Of a stretch of DNA of 64,000 bases, positions 56,801 to 64,000 are shown piece by piece (positions within the stretch are counted from its first letter, which is position 1; every line of letters begins with the position of its first letter). Where the stretch lies: the NCBI RefSeq assembly GCF_042219825.1, contig NZ_JBHJHQ010000008.1, forward strand, positions 124,001 through 188,000. Reading direction: 5' to 3'. The notes beneath the pieces are model-generated. The model had not been told where the DNA came from. It did no database searches and saw only the letters and a program-made list of their open reading frames with translations. The translations under genes were made by a program, and so were the position numbers. The stretch comes from JBHJHP01 sp042219825. Its GTDB lineage: Bacteria > Bacteroidota > Bacteroidia > Bacteroidales > UBA5342.

Positions 56801-59800
56801 AGCAGAAAGAGACCACTGAACCGTTGATGGGATCAATTCATTTGTAGTTTCATTAAAATAATCAATAGTGTAAGCTGTCGGTATCGGTCTGGCAGGTACA
56901 ACCAATTCATAGGGATCAGATGCATATGACGTGAACGGCAGAGCCTCCTGCATAAACCATAAATTTACACCCGGAGTTACTACAATGGACGAACCGGTTC
57001 CATGTTGAGATGAACTAAATCCACTGTTATAGGCATAAATAACCGTTGATGGTACCGCAGCATTTGTACGTTCCAGAGGATAATTAATGCCAATCGTAAA
57101 TACTGGTCTGGCCGGGACAGTAAAATTAGTTGCTAAAGACGCAAATGTAGTAATTGTAGCTTTTCTCCTGAAATAATATGTTTTCTCAGGATCCAGATTA
57201 ACATACGTACCGGAACCTGGTATTGAAGTTGAAAAGTCCGGTTGATTGGACCACTCAACCGTTGAAGGAACAGTAGTAGTTGTTTTTTCATTGACATAAT
57301 CTATGCTATAGCTCACGGAGGAAGGTCTACCGGAAACAGTAAGAGTGAAAGGTGAAGATGCCAACGAAACATCAGCAACAGCAACCTGCTTTAAATACAT
57401 ATTTGTGCCTGGTGTAACCGGCACTTTAATACCAGTACCGTTTTGGGGTGAACCAAAGCTGATATTATCATCATAAATTACACCAGCAGGAACAGGCTCA
57501 TTTGTTGTTTCATTGATGTAGTCAACGGAAAAATTAATGGTTGGCCTTGACGGAACAGCAACCTGATCCACCAACGATTTAAAACTGTTATCTGTGGCCT
57601 TTATTCTGAAATAATACGTTGTACCCGGGCTTAAACCCACATTACTACCGTCGCCAATTGCGGGACTGCTAAATACTGCATTATTGTCCCACTCAACCGT
57701 TGACGGAACGGTTTGTTTGGTTTTTTCATTCACATAATCCAGCGTATAATCAGTTACCACAGGACGCGTTTTTATTCGTAAACTTTGAACTGAAGACGCA
57801 ACGGCAGTTGAGGTGGCGGAAGTCCTGATATACAATGTATCAGCAACTGAACCTGGATTTAATGCTACCGTTGCTCCGGTTCCCTGAACCAGACTGCTAA
57901 AATCGGCATTCCAGGAATATTCATCGGTGGCTGCTATTCCGGTTTTTGTCCTCTCGGTGTAATAATCCACTTCATACGTTGGAGCAGGCAACTGTGCAAC
58001 CACAGAATAAACCAACCTGTAATTTTCCTGCAATGCAATTTGTCTGATATAAACAGGATAACCTCCTGCAGCATCAAAGCTAACAACTGTATTTCCGTTC
58101 TCAGCAGGGCTCCAGTTACCATCCGTTCCATCCGTGGAATCAAAACTGTATTCCATGGCAGTGGTAGTATTGGTAATTAGTCCTGCAGAAATATCAATAC
58201 CTACACTGTTCAGATCGGTAGCAACAATACTTGAATAAGCCTTGGTTGATGCAAACTCCATTCCGGCAAACCTTAATGCTGAACTGCTTGCTTTTAAACG
58301 TACTTTTAAATCACCAATGGGAATTGCTACATCAGACTGTATTGTTGGTGAAAATGTTGTACACGGCATCCATGCAGAACTGTTGTATTTGTATTCATAA
58401 TCGGATGGATTTGCAAAACCGCTCACCGGAGTAAATGTGAATGTATTGGGTTCGCTTACATCGTTGTACGAAGTAATAACAGGAGCTGCACTCCTTGGAT
58501 TAAGGGTTAGTGTTTGTTGCTCAGAGCGAAACGAACCTGCTGTTGTGTCAATTTCAACGTTAATAGTTTTTACCAACTCTCCATTTGCAGGAATATAAGC
58601 TGTTAATGAAGCACCATCTGCAAGCCCCGTCATAGATCCTGAAGCATTCCATTGCGTATTGGATGCAACTCCGCTGACTGTTTCTGTCTCATAATCAATA
58701 CTAACAGATGGTGTTGCAGGTCTGTCAGGTACTGCAAACGGAACTGTATCTGACGCAAACAGACTTCCATCATTTTCTTTCCAGAACCATAAATCTGTTC
58801 CCGGTGTCACACTAATAGGTACATTATTTCCCTGAACAGACGAACTCATTGCGGCATTATCTGCATACCACACATCCGTCGGAATATTTTCTTTGGTTTC
58901 TTCCAGATCATAATCAATACTATAACCTATCACTGCACGAGCCGGTGTTGTTAAGGCAGCCGAAGTATCAGATTTAAAATGTGTTACTCCGCTTTTATAC
59001 CTAAAATAATAAGATGTTGAAGGATCAAGCGGTAAAGCAATATTTCCGCCAACCTGTGCACCCGACATATTACTTTGACTATCCCACTCAACTGTATCCG
59101 GAACAATTTCATTTGTAGTTTCAGCGGCATAATTTAACGTATAAGCGGGTGCCGTTGGACGGACATCGACTTCTAAATGAAAAGTATCGGAGGCAAACAA
59201 GCCGCCACCACTTTCTTTCAGGAACCATACATCTGATCCCGGCGTCACGCTAATAGGTACATTATTTCCCTGCACAGACGAACTCATTGCGGCATTATTA
59301 GCATACCACACATCCGTCGGAATATTTTCTTTGGTTTCTTCCAGATCATAATCAATACCATAACTTATCAATGCACGAGCCGGTGTTGTTAAGGCAACCG
59401 ATGTTACGGATTTAAAATGATAGGCGGTGCTTTTATACCTGAAATAATACGATGTTGAAGGATCAAGCGGTAAAGCAATATTTCCGCCAACCTGTGCAGA
59501 AGCCATACTGCTTTGCGTATCCCATTCAACTGTATCCGGAACAATTTCATTTGTAGTTTCGACCGAATAATTTAACGTATAAGCGGGTGCCGTTGGACGG
59601 ACATCGACCACTAACCGAAAAGTATCGGAGGCAAACAATCCGCCACCACTTTCTTTCCGGAACCATACATCTGATCCCGGCGTCACGCTAATAGGTACAT
59701 TATTTCCCTGCACAGACGAACTCATTGCGGCATTATCTGCATACCACACATCCGTCGGAATATTTTCTTTGGTTTCTTCCAGATCGTAATCAGTTCCATA

Positions 59801-61921
59801 ACTTATCACTGCACGGGCCGGCGTAGTTAATGCGGCAGATGTTTCGGATTTAAAATGATAAGCGGTGCTTTTATACCTGAAATAATACGATGTTGAAGGA
59901 TCAAGCGGTAAAGCAATATTTCCGCCAACCTGTGCACCAGCCATATTACTTTGACTATCCCACTCAACTGTATCCGGGATAACCTCAACGGTCGTTTCTG
60001 CTGCATAATTTATGATATATACCGGAGCTGCCGGACGAGACGTTACAACCAAATGAAAAATCTGAGATGAGAAGTTACTACCATCTGCATCTTTTTGTAG
60101 CCAATAATCTGTTCCCGGAGTTACACTTAATGAGTCCCCAAGCCCAGGATTTGAAGCTGACATATCCGACATTTCTGAATATTTCACATCCGACGGAACA
60201 ATTTCGTTAGTCTTTTCTCTGTTATAATTTACCGTATAACTTATAGTTGGTCTTGATGAAATCGGCAAGCTCTGTGATAGCGAAGCAACAGTATATTGTG
60301 TGGCCTTTATTCTGAAGTATACAGCGGTATCCTTAGTCCCAACGGCAGAAGATAAATCAAATACTGTCCCGGGACCATCGGTTTTATCGCTCCAATCCGT
60401 ATGCCAGGCAAATTCTGCTGTTGCAGGAATTATTTCAGCTGTTGTTTCATTTACATAGTTAATTGTATAATCCGGAGCCGGAGCCGCAACTAGAATAGCC
60501 CTAACAAGTTGGTTGTTTGTTGTATCAGCAGCCTGACGAACGTACACATTAAATCCTCCGGCTGAATCAATAAGTAGGGTTGTTTCAGGATCACCACATA
60601 TAGTCCAATTTCCATCCTTCCCATCCGTGGAATTCAGACTGTATTCCATTTCTGTTGTCGTACCCGTTAATTTGGCACTGTCAATGTGCACATCTACCCC
60701 AGAAAGGGGCAAAGCACCAACGGCTGTGAATGCAATTGTTGACGCATCGGCTTCACCGGCAAAATAATCTACACCTGATTTCAGTCGTACCAATAACTGG
60801 CCAGCTGCAAGATCTATTGCTCCTAAACTTTCAGGATTTGTACTACAAGGACCGTAGCCGGTTCCTCCATTTGTGGAATATTCATATTCTGTCGGATCAG
60901 TAAACGAACCCACATATGTCCATGAAAACTCATCGTTTACATCATCTTCAGTGATAGATGGCGCAGGATAACGTTTTGGAATTATCAACTTCTGCGTATC
61001 TGATCTGAAATGTGAATTTGCCACTGCAGAAACATAAATTAATGCAGTATCATTACCTAAAGATGAAGCCGGAATGATACCGGTTATGGATTCATTGTTT
61101 GTCAATGGCGAAAATACAGATCCCGTAGTCCATTCAACACTTCCTGTCACGTTAGTAAGCGTTTCAGAATTATAATTTATAACTACGTCAGGCGTATCCG
61201 GTCGCGAGGATATAATCAGGAAAGAGGTATCAGATTTAAAATTATAAGATGTAGAATTATAAAAAAACCATAGTGTATCTGAAGGCACCAACGTGATATA
61301 ACCATAGCTATCTGACTGCATATCAGAAAACAGACTGTCATGTGCATACCTTAGCGTATCTCCATATAAGTCAGCAGTTGATTCATTGATATAATCAATA
61401 TTAAGCACAGGCGCCAAAGGTCTGCCTTTTACAAGTAGAGTATCTGCTTTTGAAATCACCGTTGTATCGGTTGGCATGGTAAACAGATAAAGTGATTTAG
61501 CAACACCGACCACATCGAGACTGACTGGATTGATGTCATTTCCTGCTATAGAAGCACTTAAATCCACATTCCAGGAATAGGCATCCGTGGAAGCTAAAAC
61601 TTCGTTGGTCTGCTCGAGACCATAATTAATACTATATAAAGGAGCTTCAGCTTTTGCAGGAATAAAAAATCTGGTCGTATCTGCCAGTATCGTATCACAT
61701 ACTATAAGTTCATAGTTACCTGTATCTGGAAATAAAAACGGGGTAGAGCCATCCTCACATACAGTCCATCCTTCGTTAATAGTATCTATACTGTATTTCA
61801 TCTGAACAGTTGTCCCGCTGATCAAGCTATTCTTTATACTTATAGATACAGCAAAAGAATTTTGAATAGTTATCCAAAACAAACAAAACAGAAACAGTAT
61901 TACGACAACAGACCTTTTCAT
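50867..61921 (-). CDS. Giant T9SS-secreted repeat adhesin (3684 aa) with type B C-terminal domain
   Basis: Signal peptide about 1-24. Then about forty tandem units of roughly 50-70 residues, each like RPxxPxYxIDYxxETTNExV, PxTVEWSxxSDMT, GxGxxxxLxPGTxYYFRxKA, fill almost the whole chain. About five times the series is broken by a longer cassette (first at about 350-470) with NDVSEPNTFTFTPVSGF-, GDLKVRLKA-, FAGEYAST- and MEYSLNSTDGxxGNWT-like motifs. The end, about 3600-3684, is a gliding-motility-associated type B sorting domain (IRIFTRWGDMIYEVDNYQNE, YPAGTYYYTVSYTDEG, EYRNYVEVIKK). It should reach the cell surface through T9SS and serve in adhesion or gliding. Repeats near 58,700-60,000 are almost identical at DNA level. 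First gene of an operon with the PorP/SprF and LysM genes. No enzymatic domain is seen. Confidence 0.92.
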   Translation of the reverse strand: MKRSVVVILFLFCLFWITIQNSFAVSISIKNSLISGTTVQMKYSIDTINEGWTVCEDGSTPFLFPDTGNYELIVCDTILADTTRFFIPAKAEAPLYSINYGLEQTNEVLASTDAYSWNVDLSASIAGNDINPVSLDVVGVAKSLYLFTMPTDTTVISKADTLLVKGRPLAPVLNIDYINESTADLYGDTLRYAHDSLFSDMQSDSYGYITLVPSDTLWFFYNSTSYNFKSDTSFLIISSRPDTPDVVINYNSETLTNVTGSVEWTTGSVFSPLTNNESITGIIPASSLGNDTALIYVSAVANSHFRSDTQKLIIPKRYPAPSITEDDVNDEFSWTYVGSFTDPTEYEYSTNGGTGYGPCSTNPESLGAIDLAAGQLLVRLKSGVDYFAGEADASTIAFTAVGALPLSGVDVHIDSAKLTGTTTEMEYSLNSTDGKDGNWTICGDPETTLLIDSAGGFNVYVRQAADTTNNQLVRAILVAAPAPDYTINYVNETTAEIIPATAEFAWHTDWSDKTDGPGTVFDLSSAVGTKDTAVYFRIKATQYTVASLSQSLPISSRPTISYTVNYNREKTNEIVPSDVKYSEMSDMSASNPGLGDSLSVTPGTDYWLQKDADGSNFSSQIFHLVVTSRPAAPVYIINYAAETTVEVIPDTVEWDSQSNMAGAQVGGNIALPLDPSTSYYFRYKSTAYHFKSETSAALTTPARAVISYGTDYDLEETKENIPTDVWYADNAAMSSSVQGNNVPISVTPGSDVWFRKESGGGLFASDTFRLVVDVRPTAPAYTLNYSVETTNEIVPDTVEWDTQSSMASAQVGGNIALPLDPSTSYYFRYKSTAYHFKSVTSVALTTPARALISYGIDYDLEETKENIPTDVWYANNAAMSSSVQGNNVPISVTPGSDVWFLKESGGGLFASDTFHLEVDVRPTAPAYTLNYAAETTNEIVPDTVEWDSQSNMSGAQVGGNIALPLDPSTSYYFRYKSGVTHFKSDTSAALTTPARAVIGYSIDYDLEETKENIPTDVWYADNAAMSSSVQGNNVPISVTPGTDLWFWKENDGSLFASDTVPFAVPDRPATPSVSIDYETETVSGVASNTQWNASGSMTGLADGASLTAYIPANGELVKTINVEIDTTAGSFRSEQQTLTLNPRSAAPVITSYNDVSEPNTFTFTPVSGFANPSDYEYKYNSSAWMPCTTFSPTIQSDVAIPIGDLKVRLKASSSALRFAGMEFASTKAYSSIVATDLNSVGIDISAGLITNTTTAMEYSFDSTDGTDGNWSPAENGNTVVSFDAAGGYPVYIRQIALQENYRLVYSVVAQLPAPTYEVDYYTERTKTGIAATDEYSWNADFSSLVQGTGATVALNPGSVADTLYIRTSATSTAVASSVQSLRIKTRPVVTDYTLDYVNEKTKQTVPSTVEWDNNAVFSSPAIGDGSNVGLSPGTTYYFRIKATDNSFKSLVDQVAVPSRPTINFSVDYINETTNEPVPAGVIYDDNISFGSPQNGTGIKVPVTPGTNMYLKQVAVADVSLASSPFTLTVSGRPSSVSYSIDYVNEKTTTTVPSTVEWSNQPDFSTSIPGSGTYVNLDPEKTYYFRRKATITTFASLATNFTVPARPVFTIGINYPLERTNAAVPSTVIYAYNSGFSSSQHGTGSSIVVTPGVNLWFMQEALPFTSYASDPYELVVPARPIPTAYTIDYFNETTNELIPSTVQWSLSAGMTDPNTGTGSVISILPATKYYFREKATPTKFESEVSAPLEVPAREDISFTVNYTNEHTSELVTNAYSWSYNSDMSGATSGSGTYLALSPGVDVYFRKKAQDGVAYKSNIFQLNVPDRPASVSYETNYVTEKTKSIVPTTVEWSNQSNMTSPQSGTGQELPLTPDTNYFFRVKSTNANFVSETSPELYVPLRPSLNVTIDYVQEQTNQIVYSNTIWSKSSDLSNPTTGTGTVVPITPGQDMWFIKPPVPDVSLKSNTVYLDVSGRPVSPTFSIDYTNETTTAPVPTTVEWSTQPDMTGSTTGTDAKITLDPSTSYYFRTKATSTTFASAVSPALAVPSRPDLNFTIDYFNERTNEVVETDVYWADNENMIGATQGNGAVLPLTPGQDIWFRKKASVDRYSSQIFHLIVPPRPDVPSVQVNYIDETIYNVPGYCQWDVTGPFTDVFTNASLTAYIPGYGNPVKNIVFKVKATASSFVSGAQVLTIPARKQAPTIVFYNDATDPNSFTYSFIFGYIQYSDYEYNINNTSWEPTTNITQEVPSDLQILAGDLLLRLAADNDEPRFAGESYASTVTFTGTPPLDLSTVDLDLIASQITGTTNQMEYSLNSTNGTNGTWTTCSNGNTSISYDILGGFKVYVRQTDLTGNKRLIYNVAVQADAPSYSIDYINETLNDPLDSGDEMTWNSNLTGFVKGDGVTEPALNITTSGTTAYIRTALSQYVVASKVQSLTIPAREVLSYTINFINETTNQTIDSDVEWALNSGFTNYNVGAGTVIPVTPSQNMWFKRRAHIDQFESAVYELVVPARRTPIPSFTIDFANKTTAENIADTVVYSTMSDMSSAVQGTGAKVAVTPGTSLFFRTKASVNKFASAIFELAAPYPPAAPDPGIDYVNEALINIEEACEWYMNSSYEPISEGENISAFVPSSVEPANELQVRYKATDNSFASPDKTVTLNPRIQAPAILTIDDEGDSLTWSTISGYAAPGLYQYSVNNGSTWNQCDSSTIFVGDIIIPVGSFKLRLKGNNTAGSEHFASDAATNDVAFTAIALIGLDSVYVNIVKGLLTGTSTEMEYSLTSTDGENGDWITALDDTTFVDYPIDGGYKVFIRQKNKTLNFSEVFDVETPRPAPDFSIDFYTEYLDQAVADTIQISAKSDMEDVIAGQNNAYRIIPGKKDSFIYLRVVADSLRVPSEIQQLYIPARPDAPQFTINFPDEATNEILNDSIEWADNSDMTNAKAGEGTRLALNPQDKIDSLYFRLVPTDTSFASDKLLLILPARPVTPDVGINYVKEIIYDVPTGCQWDISGNFEPVADSLSLVDYIPASNENEVVAVFKILSTSSTFASLPNSVTIKPRSQAPSFTAYNDVFDTFTFDPLTGIGEAGSYEYSLDNGVTWSVAEDFTVEVGNINLDAGVIKLRVKADDDNERFNGEAASSTQAYTYTDILSFEVVNVDLLTNTLSGTSQLMQYSILPKGSNDTIWVNCNDATTEFEYSSDGDFGILMRQIGKEFNQDMILYVDPPASGPKYRIDFYNEQLAEPVSSSDEYATQSDMGDAVAGDDVTVLALEPDHTDSVLYFRTMATQTTLASHISELIIPARPDLNMGIDFENEVTSRMIPDVMIWWTKPDQSDSLKGENVVIPVEPEDKIWFLQYATDTSFKSYVDTLIAPARPEAPVFTIDFYNETTMEIASDAVIWSLDAGFTVKNKAGNDVIPLSPGKDTWFAYEATDTSYSSPSYMLEVPIRPDKPDRPVIDYENELLTGLTTEMQVVVGEDVYQLDQDWFNLTDIIQDNSIVTIEARIESDGETHFASESQFVVIPSRPELPFVKLQHVVSDKGAIYVNSRKATASDNLEYKIDIGDWTPIDDNTIIEIGGDREILVRLAATSSSFRSVPSGNLNFKLDAQLIDLIVVDGMHDSRLIIGGLQYFPDNKIRIFTRWGDMIYEVDNYQNEFDFANYPAGTYYYTVSYTDEGVRKEYRNYVEVIKK
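58740..60053 (-). repeat. Three tandem near-identical 438-bp units inside the adhesin gene
   Basis: The string GGTACATTATTTCCCTG recurs at 58818, 59256 and 59694, exactly 438 bp (146 codons, two adhesin units) apart, and the DNA between copies is nearly identical. Unit boundaries are approximate. Elsewhere the units differ strongly, so these three arose recently. Confidence 0.88.
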
Positions 61922-62194
61922 AAGCGATTTACCAAGACTACCTCAATTCCTGTTAAAAACTTGTTGACAAGATACGGATATTTATCCACCTAAACCGAAA
62001 AGCCAATTTAAATTTTCAGCAAGAAAACTTTAGGGATTTGGTTACATCACCCAAGCACATGCACTTTCCAAGGTTAAAGTAATGGAATTAATAACCATTT
62101 CTTAAAACGTTCCACTTTATACAACAACTCAGAACCTTTTGTTTGTTCATTCCACACAAGCCATTTAACATTGATACAATGTAAAAATACATAA
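61922..62194. other. Upstream region of the adhesin operon
   Basis: No gene and no clear TAnnTTTG box on the minus strand. It must hold the promoter of the adhesin operon, but I cannot place it. Confidence 0.4.
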
Positions 62195-62227
62195 AAAGCA
62201 GGGCGCGTATAATCTTCGCCCTGCTTT
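62195..62227 (-). terminator. Rho-independent terminator of the A-B-B'-A' protein gene
   Basis: A perfect 11-bp stem (62195-62205 with 62217-62227) with an 11-base loop; the plus-strand A-run at 62193-62197 gives the U-tract on the minus strand. It separates this gene from the adhesin operon. Confidence 0.85.
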
Positions 62228-62269
62228 AATACTACGTTATATCTCTATAATAACTACCTGTAAAATTCT

Positions 62270-63943
62270 TTAATACTGAAGATTTATCTTATTGACCGTA
62301 ACCGAATCACCAACAGTGGTCTTCACCAGATATACGCCCTGTGGTCTTCCTGTAAGATCAAACGATTCCGCAGAATAATTAAGATTGCGGCGCTCGATAA
62401 TTTTACCGGTAACATCATATATATCCACCATACAGCTTTCGTTTTGAGCAGCTTTTATATTTACAGTAAAGATACCGCTTGTTGGATTCGGGAAGGCACT
62501 TACTCCAAAGGCTGAATCTTCCGGCTTGTCATTAAGGACTACATTAAGTTTTACAAAGGAACTTTCAAGTTTTACAAACTTATCAGAGCCTTTTAAATAT
62601 ATCGGATTAACACTTCTGACCACCTTCTCACCTGCCTTATATATTTTGTAAGTTATATAGTCACCTTCTTCAAAACCAGGATCTTCTGCAAATGCTGATG
62701 CTGCATTAATGACAGCTGCATTTTTAGAGATATGATCCTCGGTTATTTTTACCGCACCCACACAGTTTTCGCCATCGTACACTGCGATTTCGTCATTTAT
62801 CTGCAGTTCTGAGGCATCCAGTGCCAGAATATTGATGTTCATATGATCCAAACCATTACCTTCGTAGACTGTCATGAAATATGTCGGATCAGCGCTTAAG
62901 CTGTAAATTTCCTGAGACTTGTTAAACTGAGTTGAGATCGTAAGGGTTACATCAGCGTTGACATATACTTCATAACCTTCTCCAGGCCTGCAATTGCCAA
63001 TATTATTGACCCAGCCACCGTAAATACCCCAGTCTTCGAGAGAATTGCCACGCTCATCCTTAACTTTCTCAAGCGTTCCATTATCAATAAGCGACTGAAA
63101 TACGTTCTTAGCATCCACCTGATAATTGACCGGGAATGATATGATATTCCATCCTGCATTCAGATTGATATCCACAGGAACAGTAACCGGCAAACCCCTT
63201 AACGCCAGATTGCAGTCATTCAATACCTTTATCTTGTATCCCTCGGTACTTTTCATATTACCAATATTGTTTTTCCAGCCTCCTAAAGCCCCGAGATCTT
63301 CAAGCGTTTTACCTGATTCATCCTGAACCTTTATCAAATCACCTTCGCTAATAAGGCTGTCCAGTACATGTTTCATATCAGGATTTTCATCTAAGACGTA
63401 TCCAGAAAACAGGTTCCATCCTGAAGAGAGTTCGATATTCTGATAAAAATCGGATTGAATAACGAGGTCAACAAACGATGACTCATTAAATCCATAGTGT
63501 CCATCTGTCATCCAGGTTGATACATCCTGTCGATAGTTAACCCTGGTCACAAACTTTTCGGCCTGGTCACTGATATCCCACACTTTGAAAATGATGGAAT
63601 CGCCATTGACAAAACCATTCCCTGTTCCATCATCAAGTGATGCAACCAGATTGATAAGATCGTTATTCGAGGCTGCTGCCAGAGTAGTCGCACCTACACA
63701 CAAATCGCCACTGAAAACAGCTATTTCATCTCCTGCCTGAAGCGGTGATTTATCCAGTGTCGCAGTCACAATATAAATATTCATATGACCAAAACCATTT
63801 TCACCATCCCAGACCGTGACAAAATGATTACCTCCTGCAGAATTTTCTGATGCCGCCATCAGATCTCCAAAACTTCCAACAAAAACCAGATTAAGAATAA
63901 ATAAACTCCATGTTATCCTTCTCTTCAATAATCGTCCCATCAT
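62270..63943 (-). CDS. Secreted T9SS type A protein with mirrored internal duplication
   Basis: A 557-residue secreted protein. A long signal peptide (about 1-31, ending near MAA) precedes domain A (about 40-165; HMNIYIVTATLDKSPLQAGD, EIAVFSGDLCVGATTL), domain B (about 170-250; GWNLFSGYVLDENPD, EDLGALGGWKNNIGNMKSTE), a second B (about 262-340; GWNIISFPVNYQVDA, EDWGIYGGWVNNIGNCRPGE) and a second A (about 350-470; HMNINILALDASELQINDE, IAVYDGENCVGAVKI). The end is a T9SS type A sorting domain (AFPNPTSGIFTVNIKAAQNE, GRPQGVYLVKTTVGD, VNKINLQY). None of the domains has a function I can name. A -7-like TAACTTTG lies about 50 bp upstream on the minus strand. Confidence 0.85.
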   Translation of the reverse strand: MMGRLLKRRITWSLFILNLVFVGSFGDLMAASENSAGGNHFVTVWDGENGFGHMNIYIVTATLDKSPLQAGDEIAVFSGDLCVGATTLAAASNNDLINLVASLDDGTGNGFVNGDSIIFKVWDISDQAEKFVTRVNYRQDVSTWMTDGHYGFNESSFVDLVIQSDFYQNIELSSGWNLFSGYVLDENPDMKHVLDSLISEGDLIKVQDESGKTLEDLGALGGWKNNIGNMKSTEGYKIKVLNDCNLALRGLPVTVPVDINLNAGWNIISFPVNYQVDAKNVFQSLIDNGTLEKVKDERGNSLEDWGIYGGWVNNIGNCRPGEGYEVYVNADVTLTISTQFNKSQEIYSLSADPTYFMTVYEGNGLDHMNINILALDASELQINDEIAVYDGENCVGAVKITEDHISKNAAVINAASAFAEDPGFEEGDYITYKIYKAGEKVVRSVNPIYLKGSDKFVKLESSFVKLNVVLNDKPEDSAFGVSAFPNPTSGIFTVNIKAAQNESCMVDIYDVTGKIIERRNLNYSAESFDLTGRPQGVYLVKTTVGDSVTVNKINLQY

Positions 63944-63990
63944 TTACATTTAAAACCAATATTTAACATTAATTTACCTTAACTCGTGGT

Positions 63991-63998
63991 CAAAGTTA
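63991..63998 (-). promoter_or_regulatory. Candidate -7 box of the last gene
   Basis: TAACTTTG on the minus strand (63998-63991) matches TAnnTTTG; its -33 element would lie outside the window. The rest of 63944-64000 shows nothing else. Confidence 0.4.
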
Positions 63999-64000
63999 CA

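Noticed and set aside
50867..61921. Repeats at DNA level considered as a CRISPR or satellite array
   Set aside because: The units are in one open reading frame of 3684 codons with protein-level conservation and no spacer structure.

Overview
The window is chromosomal DNA from a member of the Bacteroidota. The evidence is type IX secretion (T9SS) sorting domains, hybrid two-component regulators of the HTCS type, PorP/SprF and FadL-type outer-membrane proteins, lipoprotein signals with the Cys close behind a hydrophobic core, and promoters matching the Bacteroidota form TTTG-N19/20-TAnnTTTG. A placement near Marinilabiliales/Prolixibacteraceae is a guess from gene style only. I saw no tRNA, rRNA, CRISPR array or intact insertion sequence.

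Region 1 (1-24,813) is ordinary core genome. It holds the C-terminal three quarters of carB, an M28 peptidase, a soluble multi-PAS histidine kinase, a Dabb protein, a uracil permease, asnS, a DUF2461 protein, ppk1, pyrE with an SRPBCC partner, alanine dehydrogenase, a ThiE/TenI-like protein, a FadL-like porin with a Tyr/Ser-rich lipoprotein, a TPR/OmpA-like lipoprotein, a deoxynucleoside kinase overlapping a prolyl oligopeptidase, and a lipoate-protein ligase.

Region 2 (about 24,814-46,900) is an accessory island and the most interesting part. Two paralogous HTCS regulators (1398 and 1392 aa) alternate with genes for secreted T9SS cargo: two parallel beta-helix proteins, an FG-GAP/kelch/BIG2 protein, and a three-gene operon (small T9SS protein, tail-fibre-like protein, beta-barrel). 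Three promoters in the island carry the same pair of direct repeats, core GAGACGATACCG, always exactly 21 bp apart and 25-33 bp upstream of a likely -7 box. I read this as the HTCS operator. It defines a regulon of secreted surface proteins with no SusC/SusD pair and no recognised carbohydrate enzyme. The island is bounded on both sides by decayed fragments of T9SS C-terminal domains, each followed by a terminator hairpin like those after the intact cargo genes. It is also littered with GC-rich palindromes and contains a DUF559 endonuclease-like gene between two 141-bp direct repeats (135/141 identical). Together these point to growth and loss of cargo genes by recombination at shared 3' ends and repeats.

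Region 3 (46,912-64,000, all minus strand) starts with an AAA ATPase whose promoter sits beside three 15-bp direct repeats. Next comes a three-gene T9SS adhesin operon: a giant 3684-aa repeat protein with a type B (gliding-motility-associated) C-terminus, its PorP/SprF partner, and a PD40/LysM periplasmic protein. This resembles the sprB-sprF arrangement. The region ends with a second T9SS cargo protein built as A-B-B'-A' plus a sorting domain.
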